Assembly (NCBI GenBank): GCA_002436415.1
Contig: DJMA01000003.1
Location: 186,001-250,000 of the forward strand
Length of the DNA stretch: 64,000 bases
Direction of reading: 5' to 3'
From: Bdellovibrionaceae bacterium UBA6502
Lineage (GTDB): Bacteria > Bdellovibrionota > Bdellovibrionia > Bdellovibrionales > UBA840
Positions within the stretch are counted from its first letter, which is position 1. Each line of letters opens with the position of its first letter. The translations under genes and the position numbers were made by a program. Below the pieces are notes generated by a model. The model was given only the letters and a program-made list of their open reading frames with translations, was not told the origin of the DNA and ran no database searches. This document shows positions 18,146 through 25,981 of this stretch, piece by piece.

Positions 18146-18931
18146 ATGACAAATGAACAGATTTTTGAAATTTTAAGTTCAGCCAATGATTTTTCTGGTC
18201 ACAATTTTTTAGATCTAAAAAAGGATCAAATATTAAATCAAAATGTTTCTCTATTGTTTTATGATTTGGAAGAGGCAGTCAGCTTCAAAAGTGACGATGG
18301 AACTCTTCATTTTTATGGAAAATCAGAAAAGGCTGTGTCAAAGCTGATTGAACAAAGAATTCAGCAAAAGGATTTTAGAGAGGATGCTTCCATTTTTACC
18401 CAGGATTGTTTTCTAGATCTTTTCTTGAAAAGAGTAAGCTTTTATAAGAAGCAATTTGATTTTGACTATTACAGAAATTCCAAGCTATCAAAAGTCTCTG
18501 GTACTGCTCTGGAAGACTCTCTAAAATTTCGGTTTTTGACCGACCAAAATCAAGGTGATCAAGACATATTGAGTAAATGGTATCGTGACTACAATTCAGA
18601 AATGAAAACCTCTTGGAAAACTCCCATCTTGGATGAAGGCAATCGGGAACACTATTACTGTATGATGGATAGAAGCTCAGAGCCCCTTGCATTTGTAAAT
18701 TTCAATCTAGAAAGTACTCACAGGTTATGGTTTGGTCGTTTTTTTATTAAACCAGAGCATAGAGGAAAATCCTATGGGAGGGCCATGATTGCTAAGATGA
18801 AGCAAATGGCAATTCTCAAGAAAAAGGATCTAGCCTTACTGGTTCACACCGATAATCTTAAGGCAATTGAGCTATATCAAACGGAAGGCTTTGAAAAAAA
18901 GGACCGAATCCTTGTTTTATCTCGAGCATAA
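18146..18931 (+). CDS. GNAT-family N-acetyltransferase with N-terminal extension
   Basis: 261 residues. The C-terminal ~100 residues are a GNAT domain: beta-bulge FFIKPEHRGKSYGRAMIAKM carries the acetyl-CoA pyrophosphate-binding (R/Q)xxGx(G/A)-type loop (HRGKSYGRA), followed by VHTDNLKAIELYQTEGFEKKD. The first ~150 residues have no recognised domain and are acidic/aromatic. It could be a fused degenerate second GNAT domain, as in two-domain acetyltransferases. GTGAGG precedes the ATG. Substrate unknown; cytoplasmic. Confidence 0.82.
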   Translation: MTNEQIFEILSSANDFSGHNFLDLKKDQILNQNVSLLFYDLEEAVSFKSDDGTLHFYGKSEKAVSKLIEQRIQQKDFREDASIFTQDCFLDLFLKRVSFYKKQFDFDYYRNSKLSKVSGTALEDSLKFRFLTDQNQGDQDILSKWYRDYNSEMKTSWKTPILDEGNREHYYCMMDRSSEPLAFVNFNLESTHRLWFGRFFIKPEHRGKSYGRAMIAKMKQMAILKKKDLALLVHTDNLKAIELYQTEGFEKKDRILVLSRA

Positions 18932-19030
18932 GGCTTTTGTAGGTCGATAGCATTGGAAAAATTTCAAAATAGGCATGCTTTATAATTGCGTAACACTGTT
19001 TGTGATAGATTCTCTGCAGGGAGAGAAATC

Positions 19031-20086
19031 ATGAATTTTATAAAAAGTTTGTTCGTTGTTTTTTTGCTATGCAGTCAAAATTTGTCTGCTATTGAATGCT
19101 CGGTGGCTTCGGAAGAAGATCTAGCCAATTACCACGATTTTTTAGAAAGAGTTGGGCGATTTGTCTATTCATCTTCTGGTTTTTCAAGAGACAGTCAAGA
19201 CACCAGGTCGATGACTAGTTTTTTATATTCTCATCCTCATGTTAAAAAGCATTACCGTCCTCGTTTTTCAAGTTACAACGAAGATATTAAGTCTTTACTT
19301 TCTGCCACTTACCGCAATCGAAGATTTTTTATTAGAGAGTCTCCTGGAAGTAAGTTGTTTATAGAAAAAGTAGAGCAAGCCTTGTTTAAGGTAGACACCT
19401 CGCTCACTGAGGGCTTATTGAATGAAGCGAATCGAGTGGAACAAAAGCCAAAAGAGAGATTGAGTCCAGAAGTAATTGGCAAAAGTATGAGTTTAAAGCA
19501 GGCTTCACAGAAGTCACAAAGCCAGACTCAAACTCAGTCCACTAGTTCCAGTGGCTCGCAAAGCGTTTATAATCCATTTGGTGCCCAGGCAATTCAAGCT
19601 TTTGACCATATGGCTTCAAATTTGTCACAAGCGCGAAACTCACATTATATGGTGAACCTTAAACCTTATTATTCGTATTTCAGTAATTTGAAGATGGGTG
19701 AGTTAACGACTGACGTAGTGACTGCTAGCATTCAAGTAAAAGACCTACCAAGTCTTGTAGATGTGTTGATATCCTACGTGAATCTTTATAGTTCAAAAGG
19801 CTGGATAGACAATCTGGATATTACGGCTTTTTCTAAGGCCATTTCTCAGGAGCTTCTATCAAACCCAATCTACTCACAAAAGGTTTCGGCTGGAATGCTT
19901 GTGCCTGATTTTTCTGCCATTATTCATGCCTTGTATGCAAGAACAGGTGTTTTTTCTCAAAGTACTTCAAGTGCAGTTCGTTTGGTGGATTTTCAAGACT
20001 ATGCCGATATAGTAAATAAAAGAGCAGACGCTGATTTACTTAAGGATGATTTTGGTCAGGTACTGGAAGGATTTTTATTTCAGTAA
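19031..20086 (+). CDS. Exported protein of unknown function
   Basis: 351 residues from ATG 19031, chosen because AGGGAGAG precedes it and a signal peptide follows (FIKSLFVVFLLCSQNLSA). An upstream in-frame start would add 15 residues and bury the signal. After cleavage there is one early Cys, then a helical region, a Gln/Ser/Thr-rich linker (residues ~155-180, SQTQTQSTSSSGSQS) and a C-terminal helical part. I do not recognise a family. A 650-bp non-coding gap follows. Confidence 0.72.
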   Translation: MNFIKSLFVVFLLCSQNLSAIECSVASEEDLANYHDFLERVGRFVYSSSGFSRDSQDTRSMTSFLYSHPHVKKHYRPRFSSYNEDIKSLLSATYRNRRFFIRESPGSKLFIEKVEQALFKVDTSLTEGLLNEANRVEQKPKERLSPEVIGKSMSLKQASQKSQSQTQTQSTSSSGSQSVYNPFGAQAIQAFDHMASNLSQARNSHYMVNLKPYYSYFSNLKMGELTTDVVTASIQVKDLPSLVDVLISYVNLYSSKGWIDNLDITAFSKAISQELLSNPIYSQKVSAGMLVPDFSAIIHALYARTGVFSQSTSSAVRLVDFQDYADIVNKRADADLLKDDFGQVLEGFLFQ

Positions 20087-20236
20087 ATTTGTGCTAAGTA
20101 TTTTGAAGCATTTTTTTATAAGTAAGTTTTCGTCAAACCATAAGTAGTTTCACTAATTTGAAAAACGGACCTTGCTACAGCCTATTGCTATCATTCTCCA
20201 GTGATCTACAACAGATCCATATCGGAAATTAATTTA

Positions 20237-20307
20237 ACGACTACCTCTAAAAGTTTACAAGCCTAGAGGTAATCGTTGGGGGATTTAGAAGTTAGGGGAC
20301 TTCTAAA
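20237..20307. ncRNA. Candidate structured RNA: two adjacent stem-loops
   Basis: First stem: ACGACTACCTCTA pairs with TAGAGGTAATCGT (13 positions, one mismatch) around a 14-base loop. Seven bases later, TTTAGAAGT pairs perfectly with ACTTCTAAA around loop TAGGGG. Neither is followed by a clear U-run, so simple termination is less likely than a structured RNA or a protein-binding site. Confidence 0.35.
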
Positions 20308-20701
20308 ACTGAATTTGCGTCACTTTAACTTTGCCTTCTTGATTTAAATCCTAACGTGGATCAGCGTTAAGGCTTATGGCATCACTACTTGCAATATTAG
20401 GTCTATCCTTAGTGTTAATGAGAATCTTGATTTATCCGGTTTTAGGAAATTGGATCCAAAAAATACGGATTTGGTAAAAGCCATCTATAAAAAGCTTAAA
20501 TCGATCTATTTTAGGGGCCTGATAGTTTAGGTCGAATCTTTCAATTTTATTCAATCTAATATTTTACCAATGAATAGGCTAGTGCTTGCTTTTGGTCCTT
20601 AATTTTATCTGTCGAAGACTTTCAGGGCGCAAAAGTAGAGATTTAGCATTCTTTCTATTGCATCCTGCGTCGTGGATAAAAGTCCAGTAATTAATCATGT
20701 C

Positions 20702-20736
20702 TTGAAACCCATAAAATATTAGGCATAATATTTTAT
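20702..20736 (+). promoter_or_regulatory. Promoter with overlapping 10-bp palindromic operator
   Basis: TTGAAA (20702-20707) and CATAAT (20724-20729) are 16 bases apart and make a good sigma70 promoter. A perfect palindrome ATAAAATATT-aggcat-AATATTTTAT (20711-20736) covers the spacer and -10 box and abuts the GTG of the HTH gene. Predicted transcription start is at or next to the start codon, so the mRNA may be leaderless. The palindrome is the obvious site for autorepression by the encoded HTH protein. Confidence 0.6.
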
Positions 20737-21270
20737 GTGGATATGAAAGAGGTTCTCAAACAACGAAGACAAGATTTAGGCATTAGCCAGACTCATTTGT
20801 CGCAGTTGTCGGGGCTCTCGATCGCTAGCATCCAAAATGTGGAGGCTGGCAAAGCAAATTTGTCCATCTCGAATCTTGCTTCTCTTTTAGAGGTTTTGGG
20901 TTACGACCTAAAGCTAGAGAAACGCCAGGTAGAGTGGGAGCGACTCATTCAATATGGTCTTCCAGTTTTACCAGAGCGTAGTTCTAAGCCTGATGGGATG
21001 CTACAAATAGAGTGGTTGGAAAAGTTACTTGTAAGTGCGTGTGCGGAGTTTATACAACAAAGAAAGCCAGGATCTGCACACTACTTACGAGAACGTGAAG
21101 CGTTACAAGCGATGGTACTTGCTTTAGCGGATCATTTTCCAAAACTTTATGAGGAGCGTTTTGCCTCTTATAAAGTAATTAAGAAGTTCTACCCAGAAGT
21201 TCATGAAATTTCCGGGAAGCTAATAAAGTTACGCAGAATTGCAATTGATCGCCTGGCAAAATATCTATAG
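20737..21270 (+). CDS. XRE-family HTH regulator, likely antitoxin/autorepressor
   Basis: 177 residues from GTG; an ATG two codons in is the alternative. Neither has a Shine-Dalgarno sequence, in keeping with a leaderless transcript. Residues ~4-58 are a Cro/C1-type helix-turn-helix (VLKQRRQDLGISQTHLSQLS then IQNVEAGKANLSISNLASLL), close to the HipB style. The remaining ~110 residues are helical and unlike standard short antitoxins. It is followed after 26 bases by a nucleotidyltransferase-fold gene, the usual arrangement of a two-gene toxin-antitoxin or abortive-infection module. Likely binds the palindrome in its own promoter. Confidence 0.8.
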   Translation: MDMKEVLKQRRQDLGISQTHLSQLSGLSIASIQNVEAGKANLSISNLASLLEVLGYDLKLEKRQVEWERLIQYGLPVLPERSSKPDGMLQIEWLEKLLVSACAEFIQQRKPGSAHYLREREALQAMVLALADHFPKLYEERFASYKVIKKFYPEVHEISGKLIKLRRIAIDRLAKYL

Positions 21271-21296
21271 GAGTGCTGTTTTTGTGGGGAAAATAG

Positions 21297-21815
21297 ATGT
21301 GGAGTGAGGAATTACTAGAGCAATTCGTAATTCTAGCCAGTCAAGAGCTAAGCGGTGACTGGGTCCTGTGTGGTGCGAGTGTTTTACCATTACTTGGTAT
21401 TAATACTCGCACCACATGGGATATTGATCTCTATGGGATGAATGATCAATCCCAATCAGAGATCATGAAGCTTATGGATTTGGTTGGTTCATTAGGAGTA
21501 CCAGCTGAGTGTATTAATGTATCTGGTGGTTACTATTTAAGTAAAACACCAAATTTTTCTGAGCATTTAGTCTTGTTGCAAGAATCACAAGCAAAGATCT
21601 ATCGACCAGATTTTTATTTGTTTAGTCAGTTGAAGTTAAAACGATTTTCAGAAGTGGATCTTTTAGACTGCCAAGAGCTATTCAAAAAAGAAGCCGCAAC
21701 AAATCCGCAGTTGATAAATTTAACTCGGGAACTTTTAGTGAATGAGCTTTCAAAAATTTCTCATCCAGAAAAAGCAAAACGCGTTGTGCAATTTATGCAG
21801 TATTTAAATAATTAA
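21297..21815 (+). CDS. Nucleotidyltransferase-fold protein, possible toxin
   Basis: 172 residues. Residues 24-46 hold the nucleotidyltransferase signature: LCGASVL, then RTTWDIDLYG, with Asp42 and Asp44 as the expected metal-binding pair. This pattern matches the AbiEii/DUF6036-like branch, in which the toxin transfers nucleotides to a target such as tRNA. The rest contains helical segments and the conserved-looking YRPDFYLFSQLKLKR (such proteins have a similar D/K segment after the core). It follows the HTH gene closely and is followed by a GC-rich terminator. Toxin function is inferred from arrangement and fold only. Confidence 0.72.
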   Translation: MWSEELLEQFVILASQELSGDWVLCGASVLPLLGINTRTTWDIDLYGMNDQSQSEIMKLMDLVGSLGVPAECINVSGGYYLSKTPNFSEHLVLLQESQAKIYRPDFYLFSQLKLKRFSEVDLLDCQELFKKEAATNPQLINLTRELLVNELSKISHPEKAKRVVQFMQYLNN

Positions 21816-21853
21816 TTCTTGTAAAACAAAAAAACTAAAGAGATACTTTATTT

Positions 21854-21918
21854 GTAAGTTAGAAAAACAACTAGGATTACTACATAACTTACGAGGGCCG
21901 CGCAAGCGGCCCTTCGCT
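21854..21918 (+). terminator. Terminator hairpin after the HTH/nucleotidyltransferase pair
   Basis: GC-rich perfect stem GGGCCGC-gcaa-GCGGCCC (21895-21912), followed by TTCGCTTTTT. Just upstream, GTAAGTT (21854-21860) and AACTTAC (21886-21892) form a further inverted repeat. The GC-rich hairpin stands out from the AT-rich surroundings. Confidence 0.7.
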
Positions 21919-22021
21919 TTTTAAAAAGCAAAAACTTTTTTCGAGTCGAGCGGGACCCCGTTTTCATCTTCACTTTTTAGACAACATTATTTTAAAACCA
22001 GGTGTATACAAAAAGATGATC

Positions 22022-22444
22022 TTAGTTATTCCTGATTTCTTCTGCGCTGACACCACCGCAGTGAACTATATTGTCTTCAATGTATCCAATCATGGCCGAA
22101 TCTGACCAAATAAGGCCTTGATCTAAACCATTTCCACATGGATAGCCTGAGATAAGAAAGTGATAATACCTATCCTGACCATCTAATGAAATCCAGGACT
22201 CAAAAGTGAAAGTGTCGAAGCATTTTTTAAAATCGGTTTTCCTTAGTCCTGGAAACTTGTTAAAAGCTGCTTCAGTGAAGCCGGCTTTCCTCAATAAATC
22301 ACTGTTATGTTCTCTTGAAGCTATGTCGTAATTTGAAATTAATGGATTTTCCCAATCTCCTAGATTGATCCCATCGATGTCTTCACAGGCTATAGTGTTA
22401 ATCGTTATAGTAAAAAAGTATAAGATCGTTATAATAAGTTTCAT
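22022..22444 (-). CDS. Small exported Cys-containing protein, paralogue of the next gene
   Basis: 140 residues from ATG 22444 (AGGAG seven bases upstream; a longer in-frame start lacks one). Signal peptide MKLIITILYFFTITINTIA, then CEDIDGINLG. Five Cys residues, of which the first mature residue, one mid, one in GYPCGNG and one near the C-terminus (VHCGG) match positions in its upstream neighbour (CEELHGI, GDKCHDG, IIFCEEE). The two therefore arose by duplication. Last gene of a four-gene minus-strand operon with a serine protease. Function unknown. Confidence 0.75.
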   Translation of the reverse strand: MKLIITILYFFTITINTIACEDIDGINLGDWENPLISNYDIASREHNSDLLRKAGFTEAAFNKFPGLRKTDFKKCFDTFTFESWISLDGQDRYYHFLISGYPCGNGLDQGLIWSDSAMIGYIEDNIVHCGGVSAEEIRNN

Positions 22445-22458
22445 TGCTTTGCTCCTAA

Positions 22459-22845
22459 CTATTCTTCCTCGCAAAAAATAATATTCTTACTAACTCCACC
22501 GATGATAGTTCCATTCGGATTCAAAAGAATTCCTCCTGTTTTACCATCATGACATTTATCCCCGTGAACCAGCATATAGACTTTTTTATCATCTTTACGT
22601 GTATACATCTCATAAATACCAAAATCATCGTTACATTTGTCAAAGTCTAAGCCTCTTAAATACGGGCTTACTTGAAATTCAAATTTATTAAGTACATCAT
22701 CGAAAGATACTTTATATGGTTGGATTTTGAGATAAGCTGTTTCTTTCATTCTAGTTGTAGTGATGTCGATACCGTGGAGTTCTTCACATGCAAAACTAGA
22801 ATTCGTAACTAGGGCCAGCGTTAAAATGGCTAGATAAAATTTCAT
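22459..22845 (-). CDS. Small exported Cys-containing protein
   Basis: 128 residues. Signal peptide MKFYLAILTLALVTNSSFA, mature start CEELHGIDI. Conserved Cys positions and the C-terminal pattern (VYMLVHGDKCHDGKTGGI, then GGVSKNIIFC) parallel the downstream gene. GGAG precedes the ATG. Its first 50 bases overlap the 3' end of the protease gene in another frame, a long overlap that supports tight co-expression. It may be a protease inhibitor, chaperone or substrate; the sequence does not tell. Confidence 0.75.
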   Translation of the reverse strand: MKFYLAILTLALVTNSSFACEELHGIDITTTRMKETAYLKIQPYKVSFDDVLNKFEFQVSPYLRGLDFDKCNDDFGIYEMYTRKDDKKVYMLVHGDKCHDGKTGGILLNPNGTIIGGVSKNIIFCEEE

Positions 22846-23944
22846 TTTTTCTCCTCTGTAAAAGTATTTTTTTAAGAAAGCTTGTTAGTTTTTCGTGTTT
22901 AAATTTATTGGCATATTCATATGCCTTAATAATTGAGTTTGTACTTATATTTTGGCTTGCAATTATTTCGTTAAGATCGTTTAAATCATCTTTTAAATTA
23001 TGCAGGGTATTTTGAATTGCAATTAATGACGTTGGTAGTGAGTCTTGATTTACATTATTGAATTTTAATTGGTACTGAACTAAGGAGTGAATCTCGTCTT
23101 CAAAAGTATTTTGAATGTTAAAATTTGCCTCTTGGATTCCCTCAATGCTTTGAAATAAACTAAGTGATGCTTCTTTTTCTGACTTAGTAAGGTGTCTATA
23201 ACATTTTTTTGCGGAGTCGTATTTCATGTCAGGAGTGCCGCTGATATTGATACCAAGAAGCTTAGCAATTTTGACATCAAACAAAGGTGCACCGGAATTC
23301 CCTTGAAAAGAGTGAATAGGGAGAGAAAAGGTTCTAGATGTATAATTTGATAGGGGCTCTGCGGTAAGCTCCACTCTTAAGGGACTATGTAGAGGAAACC
23401 CCAATAAAATATAGTTATTCTTGCTTGGAGCAATACTATTTGAGCTTTTAGGTTCATTTTTTTCGTCTCTTGTTGTCGTAGATTCTGGTTTTAGCTGTAT
23501 GGCAGCTAGGTCAAAGTGTCTGGGGATAGATCGAAAAAATAGTAGTTTATCAAAGTATCTAAGTTTTGAAGAATCTGAGTCGGGAAAAACGAATACAAAA
23601 TTTTTGAGTTTTTCTAGGTTCTTCTTCTGAACCCTATCGTGATACAGGTTTTCGATACAATGACCTGCGGTCGCGACAATATCTTTATCTATTCTAGTAA
23701 AAGAACAAATTGAAAAGTGTGAATATTCCTTTGGCTCACAAGCTGTCGATGAGGATCTAGCCTGTTTTAATATAGATTTTTCTAGGCTTGGATTTTGGAT
23801 AAACTCTTTGTTACTTATGTATCCAAATTTTGAAGAATAGGGGCTTAATTGATTTGCTTTGATAATTATGCTGTATAGGAAGCACAAGGATAAGCAAGCA
23901 AAGCTCTTGATTGAGGTGCTCAAAAAGAGCTTTGCATCTTTCAT
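22796..23944 (-). CDS. Exported trypsin/V8-like serine protease
   Basis: 382 residues. A hydrophobic N-terminus (SFACLSLCFLYSIIIKA) serves for export. The chymotrypsin-fold triad is readable: His95 in TAGHCIEN, Asp145 in HFDLAAIQL and Ser217 in SFQGNSGAPLFD. The pattern is nearer to V8/glutamyl-endopeptidase-like and HtrA-type secreted proteases than to animal trypsins. No PDZ domain is seen; the last ~120 residues are helical. It starts two bases after the stop of the preceding small gene and overlaps the following one by 50 bases, so all four genes of this set form an operon. Confidence 0.85.
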   Translation of the reverse strand: MKDAKLFLSTSIKSFACLSLCFLYSIIIKANQLSPYSSKFGYISNKEFIQNPSLEKSILKQARSSSTACEPKEYSHFSICSFTRIDKDIVATAGHCIENLYHDRVQKKNLEKLKNFVFVFPDSDSSKLRYFDKLLFFRSIPRHFDLAAIQLKPESTTTRDEKNEPKSSNSIAPSKNNYILLGFPLHSPLRVELTAEPLSNYTSRTFSLPIHSFQGNSGAPLFDVKIAKLLGINISGTPDMKYDSAKKCYRHLTKSEKEASLSLFQSIEGIQEANFNIQNTFEDEIHSLVQYQLKFNNVNQDSLPTSLIAIQNTLHNLKDDLNDLNEIIASQNISTNSIIKAYEYANKFKHEKLTSFLKKILLQRRKNEILSSHFNAGPSYEF

Positions 23945-23946
23945 GA

Positions 23947-24273
23947 CTATCTACACCATGCGAAAGAAGAAACCCATCTTCCCCATCTATCGACACCAAC
24001 ACATTCAACACCTGATTGGTAGCCAATAATATTACCCCAATAGTCAGTAATGGCACGGCTAGCAGCTTGATAATAACAACCGTCACCAGTTGAATAACAG
24101 CTGATCTGTCTTCCATTTGGACAGGTTGCCCAACCAGTACACTGTGCCACTTTGTTTTCAAGGGCTTCAGTTGGGTAGTCCTGAGCTGTGAAAGATTGAC
24201 CTTCTACAGTCAAGTCTGCTTGAGCAGATACAGCCAGGCTTAGTATAAACAATAAACTCAATAAAAATTTCAT
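23947..24273 (-). CDS. Small exported Cys/Trp-rich protein
   Basis: 108 residues. Signal peptide MKFLLSLLFILSLAVSAQA. The mature part is rich in Cys, Trp and Tyr (CTGWATCPNGRQISCYS, GDGCYYQA, VECVGVDRWG) with six Cys, likely three disulphides. GGAGGA stands before the ATG. First gene of the operon containing the serine protease. No family recognised; disulphide-rich secreted proteins of this size are often inhibitors or binding proteins, but that is only a guess here. Confidence 0.75.
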   Translation of the reverse strand: MKFLLSLLFILSLAVSAQADLTVEGQSFTAQDYPTEALENKVAQCTGWATCPNGRQISCYSTGDGCYYQAASRAITDYWGNIIGYQSGVECVGVDRWGRWVSSFAWCR

Positions 24274-24609
24274 CTAGTCCTCCGAGTGATTTTTACAATG
24301 GGCTTAGTTAGCGAGAAAGAACTGAAAGGGCAAAGAAAATAATCAAAACACATATAGTTTAGAAAAAGGTATATCTTTTGTTTATTTATACGGAAGAAAA
24401 AGTAAAACCTTCTTAGTTTATCAATTTTTTGTTAAGACGCCTGTTGCCTTATATATCAAAGCTTGAAGCCTTTTGTGGAAAGCTGCTAATTCTTATTGGG
24501 CTTTTCTAAATTTGTAGTTATCTACAAACTTTCTTAAAGTCTTTTTGAAGAGCTTTGTCTGCTTTCTTTCTATAGTGGTTAAGAACCAACAACATGGAAG
24601 GAGAGAATT
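24274..24609. other. Divergent intergenic region
   Basis: Separates the minus-strand protease operon from the plus-strand DUF1328/DUF2959 pair, so promoters in both directions are expected. A perfect 7-bp hairpin TTTGTAG-ttat-CTACAAA lies at 24511-24528. No gene seen. Confidence 0.4.
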
Positions 24610-24783
24610 ATGTTTGGATGGACACTTTTATTTTTTATTTTCGCGATTATAGCAGGAGTCTTTGGGTTTTCTGGAGTGGCGGGTTCACTTGCAGAAATGG
24701 CGCAGGTTCTATTTTTCATTTCAATCGCATTGCTTGTAATTTCTGCCGCGGTGAGAGCTTTTCGCGGAGGTAATGTTTCGTGA
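24610..24783 (+). CDS. DUF1328 small membrane protein (YtjA-like)
   Basis: 57 residues: starts MFGWTLLFFIFAIIAGVFGF, continues SGVAGSLAEMAQVLFFISIA and ends VRAFRGGNVS. Two membrane spans with the GxxGFSGVAG turn are characteristic of the DUF1328/UPF0391 family. AAGGAG stands before the ATG. The stop overlaps the GTG start of the following lipoprotein gene, so they are coupled. These short inner-membrane proteins are often stress-induced; their function is unknown. Confidence 0.88.
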   Translation: MFGWTLLFFIFAIIAGVFGFSGVAGSLAEMAQVLFFISIALLVISAAVRAFRGGNVS

Positions 24784-25424
24784 ATAAACTCTTAGTGGGA
24801 ACGATAAGCCTATTTTTCTTATGTTCTTGTACCACTGTATATTATAAGAGTTGGGAGCTATTGGGTCGTGAAAAACGCGACCTGCTTAGCTCCAATATAG
24901 AGTCTTTAAAAGGTGATCAAGAAGATGCGAAAGAAGAGTTTTCTGAAGTTCTCGAAAGAATGCGTCTCGAATATTCTGGAGACAAGCAAAGTATTGCAGA
25001 GACTTACTCGGATCTGAAATCAGATTATGATGATCTTAAATCAGAAGTAGATGATGTTAGTAGTCGCTTAGATCGCATCGATGGTTTAGCAGAGGCTTTG
25101 TTTCAAGAGTGGTTGGTTGAAGCTAACGAATTTGATAGTAGAGACTATCGAAAAAAGAGCTTAGCAAAGCGTGGTGAAACAATGAGAAGCTTTAACAAAT
25201 ATATGAAATCCACTCGAAGAATGGAAACTAGCATGAAGCAGTCACTCAAGGCCTTACAGGACGAAGTGGTATTTTTAAAGCACAATTTAAATTCTCAAAT
25301 TGTTAGACAGTTTAATGTGAAACTTGCGAATATCGAAAAGGATATGGAGAAGATTATTCTAAGAATCGAAAAATCCATTCAGGGAACGGATACTTATATA
25401 AAAGAAATTAGACGTTTAGATTAA
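24780..25424 (+). CDS. DUF2959 lipoprotein
   Basis: 214 residues from GTG, with GGAGG ten bases upstream. The N-terminus MNKLLVGTISLFFLCSCTTV contains a lipobox, so it is a lipid-anchored protein. The following YYKSWELLGREKRDLLSSNI and the long coiled coil rich in Lys/Glu/Asp (heptad-like throughout residues 40-210) match the DUF2959 family. Function unknown. It overlaps the DUF1328 gene by four bases, suggesting a two-gene envelope-stress unit. Confidence 0.85.
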   Translation: MNKLLVGTISLFFLCSCTTVYYKSWELLGREKRDLLSSNIESLKGDQEDAKEEFSEVLERMRLEYSGDKQSIAETYSDLKSDYDDLKSEVDDVSSRLDRIDGLAEALFQEWLVEANEFDSRDYRKKSLAKRGETMRSFNKYMKSTRRMETSMKQSLKALQDEVVFLKHNLNSQIVRQFNVKLANIEKDMEKIILRIEKSIQGTDTYIKEIRRLD

Positions 25425-25454
25425 GCCTGGATCTGAAAATTTAAAGAAAAACTA

Positions 25455-25871
25455 TTAGTAGAAGGCGTACTCATGTACGTCTTCTACTTTTAAATGAAAC
25501 GGACTGAACTCTTCCCACATTTCTTCTAGAACAATATAATACTTTCCTGTGTCTAATTCATAAATGCAGCGTTCGTCTTTGCCAATACCGTGCTCATCAC
25601 AAAAACCCAAGCTATTGCCATCGGCGTCGACCACTTCAAAATCGATGTCGGATCGTTTTTGTAGTAATGCAATTTGAAAAGCAGATTTGTAGTCTACATC
25701 AATTTCGTAAACCTGGATTTCATTGGCCTTCATAAGGCCTTGATAACTTTTATGTAATTCAATTTTAATGGCTTGGGATTGAAAGTCGATAATTTCAAAA
25801 GCGGAAACGGGGAGGTAACTAATCGCAAAGGAAAATAAAAGTATAAATATTATTTCCGTCCACTGTTTCAA
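25455..25871 (-). CDS. Exported PPC-like domain protein
   Basis: 138 residues. Signal peptide IIFILLFSFAISYLPVSA. The rest is a single beta-rich domain with the layout of a bacterial pre-peptidase C-terminal (PPC) domain: SDIDFEVVDADGNSLG followed by the Cys pair FCDEHGIGKDERC and LDTGKYYIVLEE. Such domains usually hang on secreted enzymes; here it is alone. Role unknown, location periplasmic or secreted. Confidence 0.65.
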   Translation of the reverse strand: MKQWTEIIFILLFSFAISYLPVSAFEIIDFQSQAIKIELHKSYQGLMKANEIQVYEIDVDYKSAFQIALLQKRSDIDFEVVDADGNSLGFCDEHGIGKDERCIYELDTGKYYIVLEEMWEEFSPFHLKVEDVHEYAFY

Positions 25872-25946
25872 AGCTGATTCTCCTAGATGATGCTAGGAAA
25901 ATTGTAAAATGTTGAGACTTAGAGTCAATGATCTACACAGCTTGGC

Positions 25947-25976
25947 AAAGCTTGTGAGCTTAGCGTCACAAGCTTT
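25947..25976 (-). terminator. Hairpin downstream of the Gly-rich exported gene
   Basis: Perfect 10-bp stem AAAGCTTGTG / CACAAGCTTT with a 10-base loop, starting six bases after the minus-strand stop codon. It lacks a good U-run, so termination is likely but not certain. Confidence 0.5.
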
Positions 25977-25981
25977 TAAGC

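Larger units (their letters stand above)
20087..20736. other. Gene-free region with two strong hairpins
   Basis: No convincing reading frame. It carries two consecutive stem-loops (20237-20276 and 20284-20307, described separately) and ends with the promoter and operator-like palindrome of the HTH gene. The rest is AT-rich without features I can name. Confidence 0.4.
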
